Assembly: GCA_014898415.1 (NCBI GenBank)
Contig: RCTD01000029.1
Location: 62,001-126,000 of the forward strand
From: Stromatinia cepivora
Lineage: Eukaryota > Ascomycota > Leotiomycetes > Helotiales > Sclerotiniaceae
DNA length: 64,000 bases
Direction: 5' to 3'
The notes under the pieces are model-generated. The model was not told the DNA's origin and searched no databases. It was given only the letters and a program-made list of their open reading frames with translations. A program made the translations under genes and the position numbers. How positions within the stretch are numbered: the stretch's first letter is position 1; the number at the start of each line of letters is the position of its first letter. Below are positions 1 through 11,837 of this stretch, one piece after another.

Positions 1-583
1 CTTCCTGCTGTTCCTTATTCAAGATTTCAATCTTGTTTCTTTGACTCGATCTTTCACTACGCGGAACTCCATCTCTCCAGTAATCGGGGTGCTGTATAGT
101 TTTTGGTACTTCTCGGTGATCGGATAATGGGTAAACAGGTCGTAATGATCCGGTAAATGGGAAGGTAGGAAAAGGATTGAATAGACCGGTAGCTGGATCG
201 GGTTTAGAAACGACTTTTGGGGTAAAGATATTACTAAGGATATTACTCTGTGACTTGTGTACTTTCTTATGTTCAGTCTATGATTTTTGTTAGCCTTGCG
301 CATAGATTAAACATTGGACCCCCTCACAAAAACACCATTTTGGAGGGGTAAAGGTGGACGACTGGCTATTTGCGGATTCCATGGGAAATACAAAGGAGTT
401 TGGGTAATGAATACAATTGGATTGAATGATACGTACCCAACTTCTTTTAAAACAATCTTGCGAACAGAAAAAGCTATCTTTTGTACCAAGCTTCAAACAT
501 GTTGGACATTGTAATGAGCCAGCTTCATTCTCACAATCAATGCCTATGCATTTTCTTGTAGCCGCGGAGTCTTCTGTTGCCAT
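1..583 (-). CDS. Methionine aminopeptidase 1, 5' part (cut by window edge)
   Basis: This enzyme removes the initiator methionine from nascent proteins in the cytosol. Exon 1 is 583-437 (49 codons); the intron is 436-278 (GTACGT at the donor, GCTAAC branch point, TAG acceptor); exon 2 is 277-1 and continues outside the window. Exon 1 encodes the N-terminal C6H2-type zinc finger: Cys12, Cys17, Cys27, Cys30, Cys40 and Cys44, ending in the CFKRSW motif. Exon 2 continues in phase with a TEHKKVHK stretch that supplies the His ligands, then the linker motif [20 protein letters not shown] that is typical of MetAP1 before the catalytic pita-bread fold. The fold itself lies beyond the edge. The ATG at 583 is chosen because MATEDS is the usual fungal start; another ATG in frame at 601 would add six residues. 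The long open frames in 19-303 are shifted relative to the true frame. The gene is divergent from the KMO gene, with 413 bp between the start codons. Confidence 0.9.
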
Positions 584-996
584 TATGAAAGAGATCTGCA
601 AGAAATATATAATCTGGGAATATTTTGACTTTTCGAGAGACCTTGATGGTTAAGCAGGCAGCTCTATAATTTAATGGTAAATTTCTGACAGCCGTGTTGG
701 ATTTCCTCAAAAAGTTGTTGTAGAAAGGGCGTAAAGAAAATAAGCCAATCAACTTGACTTTTCATGCAAAGGCGGTGTCTAATATTACTCTAACGATCAC
801 AAAATCATATCATCACGTGTGAATAGGTGTGATTTTAGTGAAATGATTATTAAAATTCTAAAACCTGACCAGAACCCAGACCACTTTCATGATCGATGGA
901 ATCACCGGACCGGAGTATTATATATTTTTAGAGATGTCATAGATAAATTTTCTGAAAATTTGCTTCATTCTTTTAGAGCTGACATTTAAATTGAAA
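584..996. promoter_or_regulatory. Divergent intergenic region MetAP1 / kynurenine monooxygenase
   Basis: These 413 bp lie between two divergently oriented start codons, so they must hold both promoters. I see AT-rich runs and a TATATATTTTT stretch near 920-930, about 70 bp before the KMO ATG. I see no clear operator or conserved element beyond that. Confidence 0.5.
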
Positions 997-2996
997 ATGT
1001 CTGGACAATCTTCAAGACAGAAGACTGTTATCATTGGAGCTGGTCCTGTTGGAGCTTTAGCAGCTTTATATGCAGCTCAAAGAGGGGACGATGTAGAAAT
1101 ATATGAGCTCCGAAGTGGTACGTTCTAAACTCTTATCATTTTTTGTCTAGATCTCGTTGGGATGCAGCGAAACTATACCATGAAGTTCAAAATGATTCAT
1201 ATTTGATTCCAACCGGCTTAAGTGAAAGTTCACTGTGATGAAGAGAGTCAATATCACAAATGTCAGATATTTTTTTAATGTGGAATTATTCGAGTGAAGT
1301 TGTCGCCACAATGCTTTCGAGGAGAAATGATTCTATAGGCGATTTTTATAGAAAAATAAAGACATGTCATCTTATCATATAATTTTGTTCTCTGGATGTA
1401 TACTCTGCTGGAGAACGGGTCACTTTCATTATTTACCACTCCTGAGACGCTGCCATGATCTCCCATTAACAAAGTCCTAGATCTTCGGGATCCTTCGATA
1501 ACACCTTTAAACTTCACAAAGTCTATCAATCTCGCTTTATCAGAACGAGGTATAAATGCCATTAGACAATCTGGTCGCACGGAGCTCCTAGATAGTATCA
1601 TGAAAGAAGCGATACCGATGGGAGGTAGGATGATCCATGGCGAGACAACTGACAAGAAGCTTTACGAACAATCTCAAGATTATGATATCCACGGAAGAGT
1701 ATGGGGACATGTGATTCCAATTATTTTTTTGTTACTGACATAATTTTCAGTCAATTTATGCCGTAGATAGAGGAGATCTCAATAAAAGACTACTCGACGA
1801 ACTTGAGTCTCTTCCTAATGTCACATTTAAGTTCAATCACAAATTAACTGGAGCGGATTTCAAGAATAAAAAGGCATGGTTCGAAGTTCATGGTGGAAAA
1901 TCACTTCAATGGTCTGTCGAGATTAGAGATCAAGAAGTAGAAGTTGATTTCGACTTTCTCATTGGAGCTGATGGTGCTCACTCGGCTACACGTTACCACT
2001 TAATGAAATACCTCCGAATGGATTATCAGCAAGAATATGTCGACACCTTGTGGTGTGAGTTCACGATAGGCGCTCAGAAACAAACTGGAGATGCTCCGGC
2101 ATCTCGTTTCAAAATATCTCCAAATCATTTACATATCTGGCCAGGTAGAGATTTCATGTTCATTGCAATTCCTAGCACGGTATTTAGGCCCTGTTTTGCT
2201 TCTTTCCTTCCAGTTACCTTCTCACATTTTATAGGATGGCTCTTTCACATGCACTCTCTTCATGCCATCAGGGCCGTTCAATGAACTCGAAGTAGATCCT
2301 AAAAATGTCCCCTCATTTTTCGACGAACACTTCCCAGGCGTCACAAAACTGATCGATCATGCCTCACTAATATCATCATTCACGAATAACCCCCATCTTC
2401 CACTCATAAGTATCAAATGCAAACCATACCACTTTCTAGACTCGGTAGTCATCCTCGGCGATGCCGCTCACGCTATGGTCCCATTCTACGGGCAAGGAAT
2501 GAACGCTGGTCTGGAAGACGTCCGCGTTCTCTACTCCATTCTCGACAACGAAAAACGCAATTTCCCTCGCCTTAGTACCGAAGCCTATCGCTCACTCGCT
2601 TTAAGTCTATATTCCGAAATACGCAAAGCCGACGCCCATGCCATCAATGATCTAGCTCTTCAGAATTACATAGAAATGCGTGCGTCCGTCATCTCACCAA
2701 TTTACAAATTCCGCAAATGGTTAGAAGAAACGTTGAGTGTATATGTACCTCGTCTTGGATGGCAAACAAAATACGCCCGTGTTAGTTTCAGTAATGAGCG
2801 ATATTCCGAAATCGTAAGACAGAGCGAGAAACAGGGGAAATTAATCTTGGTAGGATTAGTGGGTGTATTGACATCACCGATTGTGATGGGAGGGTTACTA
2901 GCATATTATAGATGGAGAAAAGCTCATGCGCCTACGAGAAGATTTTTGGGGATTGGAGCGATGCTGACAACATGGTTGGGATGGAAGAAGGTTTGA
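997..2996 (+). CDS. BNA4: Kynurenine 3-monooxygenase (four exons)
   Basis: This FAD- and NADPH-dependent enzyme hydroxylates L-kynurenine to 3-hydroxykynurenine in the kynurenine/NAD+ pathway, at the mitochondrial outer membrane. Exons are 997-1117, 1481-1698, 1751-2179 and 2235-2996; the introns start GTACGT, GTATGG and GTATTT and end in AG. Together they give 509 residues, normal for fungal KMO. The dinucleotide motif GAGPVG is at residues 14-19. The substrate/FAD region has the family string [11 protein letters not shown]. The second FAD motif [18 protein letters not shown] begins at residue 331. A hydrophobic C-terminal segment near residues 459-480, followed by basic residues, fits the membrane anchor. 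Joining the exons restores the characteristic ELR-x-x-LRDPS transition at the first junction. Intron 1 is 363 bp, far longer than introns 2 and 3 (52 and 55 bp). No lesion is seen. Confidence 0.93.
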
Positions 2997-4591
2997 GAAG
3001 ATGTCCGCGTTAATTTATGCGTTTGTATATCTTCTGCACATTTTCCACTTCTTGTATTATTATCACTACCACGATAGACACCCAGATTTAGATAAACAAG
3101 TCAACATGCGTTCTTGCGTAGCGATGATTATATGTTATTTATATTCAATGACCACCTCGGGCTTAGTTGGGCAGAGTTGATATCTAGTGGATATCGTGAA
3201 TACCAACACAAGCCTTCAATCCCAGCTGGGCCAGGATAATATTCTCCCAACAAATGAACCTCCTATTTGCATAACATCCAATATCACATTCCGTGATAGG
3301 GAAATTGTTATTGGTTTAACAACGGAAGAGATAAAAATTTACGCGTTGCAACAGGTAATTCAATATCGGAATCTCGACATGAGCATTTTCCGTTTCCGTC
3401 TTTGAACCCGAGCCGTCGCTGCTATAGCCTGAGCTGTGGGTGAGCCAGACCTGAGCCAGGTTGAGCAAGTGAACCAAGGAGGTGAGTCAACGGTGGACAA
3501 GGGCGACCCGTTTGGGCTCCTCGGCTACGACTGCCGCCAGCTAAAATTGGACAGAGTAACGCAGGGTACTTTCGGGGCTGATTCTGGATCTCTGTTCGCA
3601 AGAGCCGCATCCGATGACTAGCCGGACCTTGCAAAAACTCAATTTGTTGAAGGTAAGATCAGACCCACCGGCAAGGTGTCGGTAATATCTCTCGAAGCAC
3701 GTCAGTTGAGTCTCCACTCCCTCCTCAAGTCTTCCGACAGTGTGGCGATGATGTAGGGATGGATGAGAATATGGCTGAATTGGAGAAAGAACTGGGGTTG
3801 GCTTTGGGAGAGCAACAAGTGGAGTTTTCATCGGCCTGCACACCTACCTTCCAAGTTCTCGTGCGCTTGCTGGCATACAAGAAAACTGGTAGTGGATCTT
3901 TGGCAAGTTTCCCGACAAAACTCGGCCCGCAACACGTACGCGCAAATGACAGCCTTCCCCCCGCAGATAGACAGCAAGCAGCCCGACCCCTTTGCGAGCC
4001 GAGAAACTAACTGAGCGTCTTCAACTGGTGATGAGGAGAATTGAAGCTGTATACATCAGATGGGAGGAAGGGAGGGAAAGAAGGAGATGTGTATGTTCCT
4101 CATCTACAACAACTGCGGGGTTGACCATACAAATAAGTCATTTTCATAGATATCATTGTATCATAACACAGATTTCCCGAGAACTTAACAAGTAAACAAA
4201 TGCTCCCAGTCCTCGCCTCGCCCATGCATCTACGTCCTCTCCCAAACAGCCAATCACCTTGAGAGCATTCCCATCTTCAAACAGCGCTTTGAGACTGGTG
4301 TAGTTCTACGGGACGAGCCATTTCCTTTGACTTTTATGCTTTCCCGTCGATCCTCTGAGACATGGAAGTATCCGAACAAACACGGCTTGATTGGCTGTCA
4401 GTTTTTCCAGGCTAACAATCCCGAAGTAATCCCGATCGCTTGTTCAACCGGTGGCTGGTTGGCTAGGCGAAAAATTCCGCACGGACCAATATAGTACGGA
4501 ACGCGACGACCTCTTCTCCCTTTTCAAGAGCACACATTCACCATACGCGACGATTTTCACGTCTCTCCCATCTCAAGAACACACATTCGCC
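2997..4591. other. Intergenic region with a GC-richer island
   Basis: There is no gene I can support. A 72-codon open frame at 3187-3405 has no recognisable features. From about 3395 to 4014 the base composition becomes GC-richer, and one forward frame is open except for two TAG codons (3619-3621 and about 3754-3756), which could be a decayed coding relic. The translated composition is odd (Trp-rich stretch near 3763-3830), and minus-strand frames are also long here, so no product is proposed. Other open frames (3759-4010, 3992-4195) are unsupported. The last few hundred bases would hold the promoter of the kinase gene. Confidence 0.4.
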
Positions 4592-7017
4592 ATGGCAGAT
4601 CAGGCGTGGTCGAAGATCATCAAAGACAATCCTATTGGGAAAGGCCTTGATACTTTCCGCGCTTCGTTCACCTCGGTCTGTGAAAAACAGGGCATCCCCG
4701 TCACTCTAGACTCGCTGGGCAAGCTTGGTCATGATGGTAATACAACCCAGTTCTGTTGATGTGCACTACTGACTATTTTGCAGAGCTCCAAACCATCACC
4801 CTTATCCTTTTCTTGGCATTGCAGAGTCTACCGGCTGCTCGTCTGCTCCGTTCCCGCGGTGTAAGAACCCTTTTCAGCGAACTGCTAAGACTGAATTCGG
4901 CGATCGATTCCGATCCCGATGACTTTGATTTCGATCGTGTCAAACCTCTCTTGAATGCAGCGCTCGCCGACAATCCCGACGATGTGCTCATCTGGGATCA
5001 AGTCCATAGCGTTATCACCGAATCCACCCCGCCTCTCCGACCGATATCATTTTGCCTCAAACAAACCCCATGGCTCCGCAACACAAACAGTTTCGCGAAT
5101 TCTTCTGAATATCGCAAGTATGTGGATAGTGTGCTTAAAGAGGAGCTCGGCCCTCTGTATGTTGGACTCTCCGATTTCCACGAGACATATTTTGGAGGTG
5201 TTGCAGACCTTAAGACGGCATCTGCGGCGGTCTTCAAGATGTGCATGGAGGGCGATAGTCATCCACTTTTTTGTGAAGGGTGGAGTGGATGGCCCGAAGA
5301 TGCAAATCAGGATGATGTTTTAAGCTGGTTTGCGGAAATAAGCGAGAAGCTGGCAGCATTCGCAAAGGACTACAAGTCCACATCGATATGTCAACGGAGG
5401 CCAGTGGCACAGCCCAACACGCCGATTGACGGTTCCAAAGTGAAGCGCAAGATTGATGTCGGCTTTGTGAACGATCCTAAGGCTGGGAAAGACTCGAGAT
5501 GCCACTGGTCCCAGATCCTCGTGCTAGGAGAGCTGAAGAGAAACTCATCCGCCGATATAGCTTCAGAGGCATGGCTTGATCTCGGGACGTATGCAAGAGA
5601 GGTGCTTGCTGCCCAAGATACTCGTCGCTTCGTCTTGGGCTTTACCATCTGCGGATCTTTCATGAGGGTATGGGCGTTTGATCGACTCGGAGGGATCGCA
5701 TCTGAAAAATTCGATATCAATAAAAGTGGTCTGCAGTTTGTATCTACGATCCTTGCATTTCTTTGGATGAATGAAGAACAACTTGGATTCGATCCTACAT
5801 TTATTACAGAAAATGGTTTGCGGTTTATTGAATTTCAACGGAATGGTAATACAGAGCGGCTCATCATCGATAAGTTGATGATACGGGCGCGTTGTATATC
5901 CGGCCGGGCAACGACTTGTTGGAAGGCCCATCGCGAGGGAGATTCAGATATACCGTTTGTTATTAAGGACTCCTGGCAGTATACGGAGCGTGAGGAAGAA
6001 GGAGAGCTACTCCGGGAGGCGACTGACAAAGGTGTGGTCAATGTAGCCCGATACTATTACCATGAGACTGTCCGGGTTCTCGGTATGGATGACGACGTTC
6101 GAAACAATGTTCGGAAGGGACTGGATATCATGAAGGCGGAAAACTACCGGCCGGGACGTTCTATGATATCCCCAAGAACGAGTACAACTGGTGCAAAGAA
6201 AGGTCGCAGTATTGGCACCTCCGGCTTGAAGCGGTTATCCAGCCAGACTGACGCCCCTCTGCCGCCTAGCAAGCGATCCTGTTCGACATCTTCGACGAAG
6301 GCCGGCAGTAATGCTTTACCAAATCGGGTGCATCGGCGTGTCATCCTTCGTGATTATGGGGAGCCGATCTACAAGGCCCGCACCCAAGCAGCTCTACTTA
6401 ACGCGCTGAAGGGCTGCATTGAAGGACACGAGTCCTTGCATAAAGCCGGCTTTCTCCACAGAGACATCTCAATCAACAACCTTATGATTAATGAAGACGA
6501 TAAGAACCATTCCTGGACTTCGTTCTTGATCGACCTAGATCTTGCGATCAAAGAAACACGGATAGAGGCTTCCGGCGCCAAAGGCAGGACTGGCACCAGG
6601 GCTTTCATGGCCATCGGAGTCCTCCGTGGCGAGCAGCATTCATTTATGCATGACCTCGAGTCAATCTTCTGGGTACTTTTCTGGATCTGCATTCATTATG
6701 ATGGACCAAATCGGGGAAGGGTTGTTCAAGAGTTCGACAAGTGGAACTATATGGATATGAAAGAGTTGGGCATAGTGAAGTTAGGTACTATAGCAATGGA
6801 GGCAGTTTTCATGGATACAATCACGGATAATTTCACGTCTTATTTCGAGCCGCTTATTCCATGGGTGAACAGGCTGCGGAAGGTTGTTTTCCCGAAAGGC
6901 GGGTCGCAGAAACAGGAAGACGAAAGGCTTTACTCTCGAATGAAAGGGATTCTCCAGGAGGCATACAAGGACTTGACTCGGGCACCAGGAAGCCGTGGAT
7001 CTCTTTTGCCAGCTTGA
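4592..7017 (+). CDS. FunK1-type fungal protein kinase
   Basis: This is a probable Ser/Thr kinase of the fungal-specific FunK1 family, which is expanded in many filamentous ascomycetes; its substrates are unknown. Exon 1 is 4592-4736, the intron 4737-4783 (GTAATA, TTTTGCAG, 47 bp), exon 2 4784-7017, giving 792 residues. The start at 4592 has a strong context (gccATGg); an upstream in-frame ATG at 4451 would add 47 residues and is less likely. The N-terminal two thirds are the FunK1 extension, including the stretch LGELKRNSS and the GFTICGSFMRVWAFDR string common in the family. The kinase core has a catalytic-loop HRDISINNLM with HRD at residues 607-609, and DLD at 632-634 in the place of DFG. 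The helical signature HDLESIFWVLFWI follows, as usual in FunK1. A basic, Ser/Thr-rich insert sits near residues 510-560. No lesion is seen. Cellular location and partners are not evident. Confidence 0.85.
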
Positions 7018-7500
7018 CAATGTCATCGTCGAGCTTGGCTTCCGAGTCTCGGAAGGACACGATAAGGTCCTGCTGTTGCTCTTGGCAGCCGGTGCAAATG
7101 ATAGCGTAGCTCAACGAGCCTGGGATCCACACTCCAACAACATCATCTTGTCTGCATCGTCAACATGCTGAAGCGCCGGAAATGGAACGAGCGCTTCGGT
7201 CACATTTTGGGTCGGAGATCTGCGGCCCGCGAAAAAGTCGTCGATAGCCCGTTGAGCCCAAGACTTCCATGAGGGTGAGGCAGGCTCCAAGATAGCGAAC
7301 ACCCGACCAGCCTCTTTCAAAAACTTGCAAATTTCCTGCACTGCAACGGCCTGACCGACTTGATTTCTCTACAATTATTGGACGGACCTTGGGACAAGAC
7401 CAAGATGGAGCTTCTGGCTGGGCCGCAAGGCACTGTGATGATGGACGAGAAAGATCTCATTGGCTTCAGCCCACCCCGAATTACAAGAGTTTTATACAAA
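7018..7500. other. Unassigned segment with coding-like composition
   Basis: Right after the kinase stop there is about 480 bp whose composition resembles coding DNA on both strands. On the plus strand, several short frames read like protein: one over about 6986-7168 runs in from the kinase 3' end and includes an ankyrin-like GHDKVLLLLLAAGAN stretch, and one ends at the TAG near 7500-7502. They are in different frames with stops between them. On the minus strand 7341-7111 and 7132-6854 are open. This may be a broken 3' fragment of a gene, but I cannot assign a family or decide the strand. Confidence 0.25.
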
Positions 7501-8656
7501 TAGAGGGCAGTTTCAAATTGGATTCTATTTAATTTTACTATATATCATAACCTTTCATACGATTTTAAGGGTCTAGTTTTGTAATAGTTTCTTCGATTTA
7601 AGCAATCAAATTCGCCGTATTTGTAGATAAGCAAAATGCGTATTTGATGACCTAATTCTAATCATCATATACGGGTCATAAAGTACCTTAGGGTATAGGA
7701 CAGCGTGAAACCATGTGAAGGCAGAGAAGGTTTCATGTATGAAGACAAACAGGTCAGGATAGTTGTTTAGGAATGAATGTATAATGAGAACAGATTTGGC
7801 ATCCCTGATTAAGAGAAAAGGCTTTTTCGGGTTCCTTATTAAAAGTTGATGATTTTTGATAAGATGAATGGGGTTATGTGGGATACCGTATAAATTCACA
7901 ACAGGACACATTAAGCCTATTTCAACCCCTAGCTTTTCTGGGGCCGAAGCAAAAGTGGATTAAAAAATATCCATTTCAATTGATTCTTCCAATCAATTGA
8001 AATAACCTTATTGAAAAGGGCTTAGTGTGTTCTGTTGTATGTGAGTAGAGGGTTGGGTGATGTCGAGATTCCGGTCAAGAAACAGTTTGCTCAAATAGCG
8101 AAATATGAGAGACGTAGCTAACTTCTCTATTTTAACCCCTTATTGCATATCCGAGACCCTTATCCCGAGCGGGATTGAGACGTCTCAAATACTCATTGGT
8201 TAAATCCTCGGAGGAAGTTGTCTTGTAATGGTTGGCGAAATCTTCGGACGTCCTTAGGTATTTATTTAACAATATACCTCGAAGGCTTCAATTTCTGAAT
8301 AGTGGCATTCAACGGACTTGTATGTTTTGTTTCTCCACTGGAAAACTCGGTTGATTCACTAATTTATTTGTTGATTCATATATGTTTTAGCGCCAACCGC
8401 TTTTGAAGGTATCGTGAAGTCTGTGGAGACAGTTGTGTCCCACTTATCAAGGTTAAGCACGGTACTCGGGTGCAAATCAATTATGGAGATTCTATATATA
8501 ACTTGACAACAGATTTCTACCTTCATGTGAGTTTGTAGGAACACAATGTGTTACCTATCGAGGTAACTATCAACGGTTCTCGAGTTCCACTACAGCTCAC
8601 AGCAACGGTAGCATTGTGACGTCTCTTTCCTCAGATCTCCACGGGTTCTCCTCAAA
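7501..8656. other. Intergenic region, no gene seen
   Basis: This is AT-leaning sequence upstream of the P450 gene. Short open frames at 7606-7911 and 8359-8544 (both minus) show no domain, signal peptide or convincing splice structure. A near-palindrome with two copies of caattgattcttccaatcaa-like sequence lies around 7975-8000. The last 100-200 bases must contain the P450 promoter. Confidence 0.4.
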
Positions 8657-10538
8657 ATGGACAATCAAACAATGTCATCTCCTGTAACTGACGTCGATAT
8701 CGACCATATTTGGCTTTCCAATAAATTCACCCCCTTCATTACCACGGTTTTAGTAATTTTTACCCTGGCTTGGGTAGTTAGATTTGTTCAATACAGAAAA
8801 TCATACATAGAATATGTAAATATAAATCTCTCATTCAATTTACATGTGCTGACCAACTTGACAGGCATCAGGGATACCTTGCCCGCCTTTCAGTATCATA
8901 TTAGGCACGTTGAAATCGATGGGTGATCAGTATGCTCATGCACCTATGGCCGCACATCCTCATGGCATTATGACCATGATATACAACAAATACAACTTGA
9001 AAGATATGTTCATACTGGACAATTGGCCATTGTTTAAATGGAGACAAATTATCATTTGTGATCCGGTATGTTCATCTCGTTCATCATAACTCAAATCCAA
9101 CGAATATATCAGAGCATGACTGACATCACATAGAATCTCGCAGCACAATGCACGCAGAATCATTCACTCCCGAAATCACCTATCGCCGAACAATATATTG
9201 GGCATATTACTGGGAAAAGAAGTATCCTGCTTACTGACGGTTTGGAATGGAAGAATAATCGGGCATTATTCAATCCTGGATTTGCTCTTGCCAATCTAAC
9301 AACACTTATCCCAAGTATTGTTGACGAGTCAGAAATTTTCCGTAATGTTTTAGGGAAGCTTGCGGACTCTGGAGAGGTTCATCCAATAGAAGAAGCGGCC
9401 GCATTTGCGACGATTGATATCATGGGCCATGTTGTTCTGGATATCAGTCTAAACTCTCAAACTACAGAGAATGAATTAGTAGAATATTTTCGAAAATCTA
9501 TTTCTTGGACACCGAAGATTGTTGCAACGAATCCGCTGGTGAATTTTAATCCATTGGGTCCGATTATGCGAAAGTATTATGAATGGAAAATGGATGGCTA
9601 TCTCGATAAGGTTCTAGATGCTCGATTCGAAGAGAAGGGAGGAAATGCCTCGAAGAGTAGGAAGAAGCCTGTTATTGATGTTGCTCTGGACGAATATATT
9701 CTTCAGCAAGAGGAGGACAATATCGCATTGGATGATAGAGGATTAGATCAAGCATTCAAGCAAGTGTCGATCGATCAAATGAAAACATTTCTCTTTGCCG
9801 GTCATGACACAACTTCAAGTACCATCGCATACACATATCATCTCCTAGGGAAGAATCCTAAATGTTTAGCTAAAGCACGCGACGAATTGGATAGAGTATT
9901 TGGAAAAGATGTTGAGAAAACTGGAGACATGATCAAGGAAAATCCGAGTATCGTAAACCAGTTACCATACGTATATAGCTGTATCAAGGAAACCCTTAGG
10001 AGATACCCACCAGCAGACACAGCAAGACACGGAGATGGTCTCGTGCTCAACTATGAAGGCAAACAATACCCCACTAAGAATTTCTTGGTAATGGTCTGCG
10101 TTCATACAATACATCACCGCGAGGACCTTTTTCCTTCCCCTTACGAATTCATTCCCGAACGATTTATGCCTGCTCCGGACAACTTTCAAGAAATCCCAAA
10201 GAATGCTTGGCGACCATTTGAAAAGGGATCCCGAGATTGTATTGGACAAGAACTTGCTCTTCTCGGAATAAAGATTATTATGGCGATGACATTGAGGGAA
10301 TTCGATATAAAATCCGATTACGAGACATGGGATCGAAATCTTGGAAGAAAAGAACCTGGTGGTATTCTGGATGGTACACGTGGGATGTTTGGTGAGAGGT
10401 TTCCTTTTGGAAGAATTGAGATGGTTTAATATAATTTATGCTAACAAAATATTAGGAGATCGTGCTTATCAAGAATTAATTGCAAGTGCTAAGCCGTCTG
10501 ATGGGATGCCGGCGAGGATTGAGAGAAGAACGCAATAA
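8657..10538 (+). CDS. Cytochrome P450 monooxygenase (four exons)
   Basis: This is a microsomal haem-thiolate monooxygenase; the substrate is unknown. Exons are 8657-8815, 8865-9065, 9134-10391 and 10456-10538, giving 566 residues. The introns begin GTAAAT, GTATGT and GTGAGA and end ACAG, ATAG and TTAG; the last has a GCTAAC branch point. An N-terminal membrane anchor lies at about residues 25-45, followed by the Pro-rich hinge GIPCPPFS. The I-helix motif AGHDTT is at residues 342-347, the K-helix ETLR at 406-409, PERFMP follows, and the haem-binding FEKGSRDCIG has Cys489 as the iron ligand. If exon 3 is simply read on, translation stops at 10429, but splicing at 10391 joins GMFG to DRAYQ and adds the tail motif KPSDGMPARI that P450s of this kind normally have. 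No biosynthetic backbone gene (PKS, NRPS, terpene synthase) is visible nearby, so a metabolite cluster is not supported. Confidence 0.88.
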
Positions 10539-11837
10539 TTAATTCGATCGTATTATTACGATTTACAAGATCCGATGAATCATGTCCAGTATCATTCCAT
10601 GCGCCTGAATTGAACATCGAATGATGAAAGCAACAGATGGAAGTGTTACATCACGACTATTTTTTCCAATTTTTCGAATATTTTCTCTCTTCCTCGCCAC
10701 AATACTCTGGCAAAATTTTGGTTGGAGGGAATTTTATCATACAACAACAGGTTTAAGAATATGCATCTCAAGGTTACCAAAACGTACCTTGTATCCTTAT
10801 TCGTCCATCAGCACAGCATCCTGATGAAATCGATATTGATGTTCCAGACCCATGAATCCGTACGAAGTTGTGCTAGAAATTCCGACGACCTCGCTAAACC
10901 CCTGCTAAAACCCCCCTTGTCTCAACTTTGTCTCAAGCCATGTCTTCAGACGAAGGATAAAAAAAAGATAAGCGATGTTGATATGCAGGGGTCTCCGATA
11001 AATTTTTAATCAAATTGAATTTAAAACACTTAAGCTTACAATCTATTTGACTGCTTGTTTCCCCGGATTTAAGTGAGTGGTCTGTATGTTTTGCAGAATG
11101 GACCATGTTAAGTGACCCCTTCTCAAACTCTAAAACTAGGGGTACCGTTATAATTTTATGGTGGACAGGTGGGAGAGGCGTAAGATGTTTGGGGATGGGG
11201 AAAGTGAGACTCGGAGTGTCTTCATCTGATGTCTGAAAATGATTCAGAATGACATTTTTGTCAGGTTGTTGATCCTAAGGTAATTTCTTAAATGTTGACG
11301 GGGGTGGGAAATATTGGGGTTTCTCATAGTATTGAGTTAATTTCACTGATGTGAACTAGATTCTTTCACCTGAAGTTTGTATCAGACCTGGTTTTTCGTC
11401 CCATCTGCCGGGAGCCCTTACTATCGTCAACTGGCACACATCATAATCCAGACAGCAAGCTTAACCGCCGCAAAGTATGATCTCCTACCAGCATGCAAAA
11501 TCTGCATCTTGGAATATCATCTCATCGTTCGTGGGGACCGAGTTTATCATTCTCGTCGTGTATAAGAACATGATGTTTCTCCTCCTCATGATTTCCTTTT
11601 TCATCATCATCCATTCGATCTTCCTCTCAATCTACAGTTTGATTTTCTTTCCTTTCATTCATTTAGTTCTATGAACTACACCTCGTTCCTTACTATATTA
11701 TCATTTTATACATTCATTAAATTCATCCTTCATTAGGCTGGTCCAATCTTTTAGTTTTTAAACAATCATTTTCATATCACTTTTTTCCGAAGACCAATAC
11801 CTGTTATTAAATCAACCTTTCATCAAATCAAATCAAC
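10539..11837. other. Intergenic region, no gene seen
   Basis: About 1.3 kb between the P450 and the secreted-protein gene. Short open frames at 10621-10824, 10722-11009, 11377-11565 and 11477-11674 show no domains. The stretch 11580-11837 is rich in pyrimidines on the plus strand, as often seen just upstream of fungal start codons. It ends with the run of aatcaa repeats before the ATG at 11838. Confidence 0.4.

Noticed and set aside
1275..1655. 126-codon minus-strand frame across KMO intron 1 and exon 2
   Set aside because: It is antisense to a clearly spliced KMO gene and has no domain or splice support.
4784..4824. Alternative acceptor for the FunK1 intron at 4824 (TTGCAG)
   Set aside because: It puts exon 2 out of frame; the acceptor at 4783 keeps the frame.
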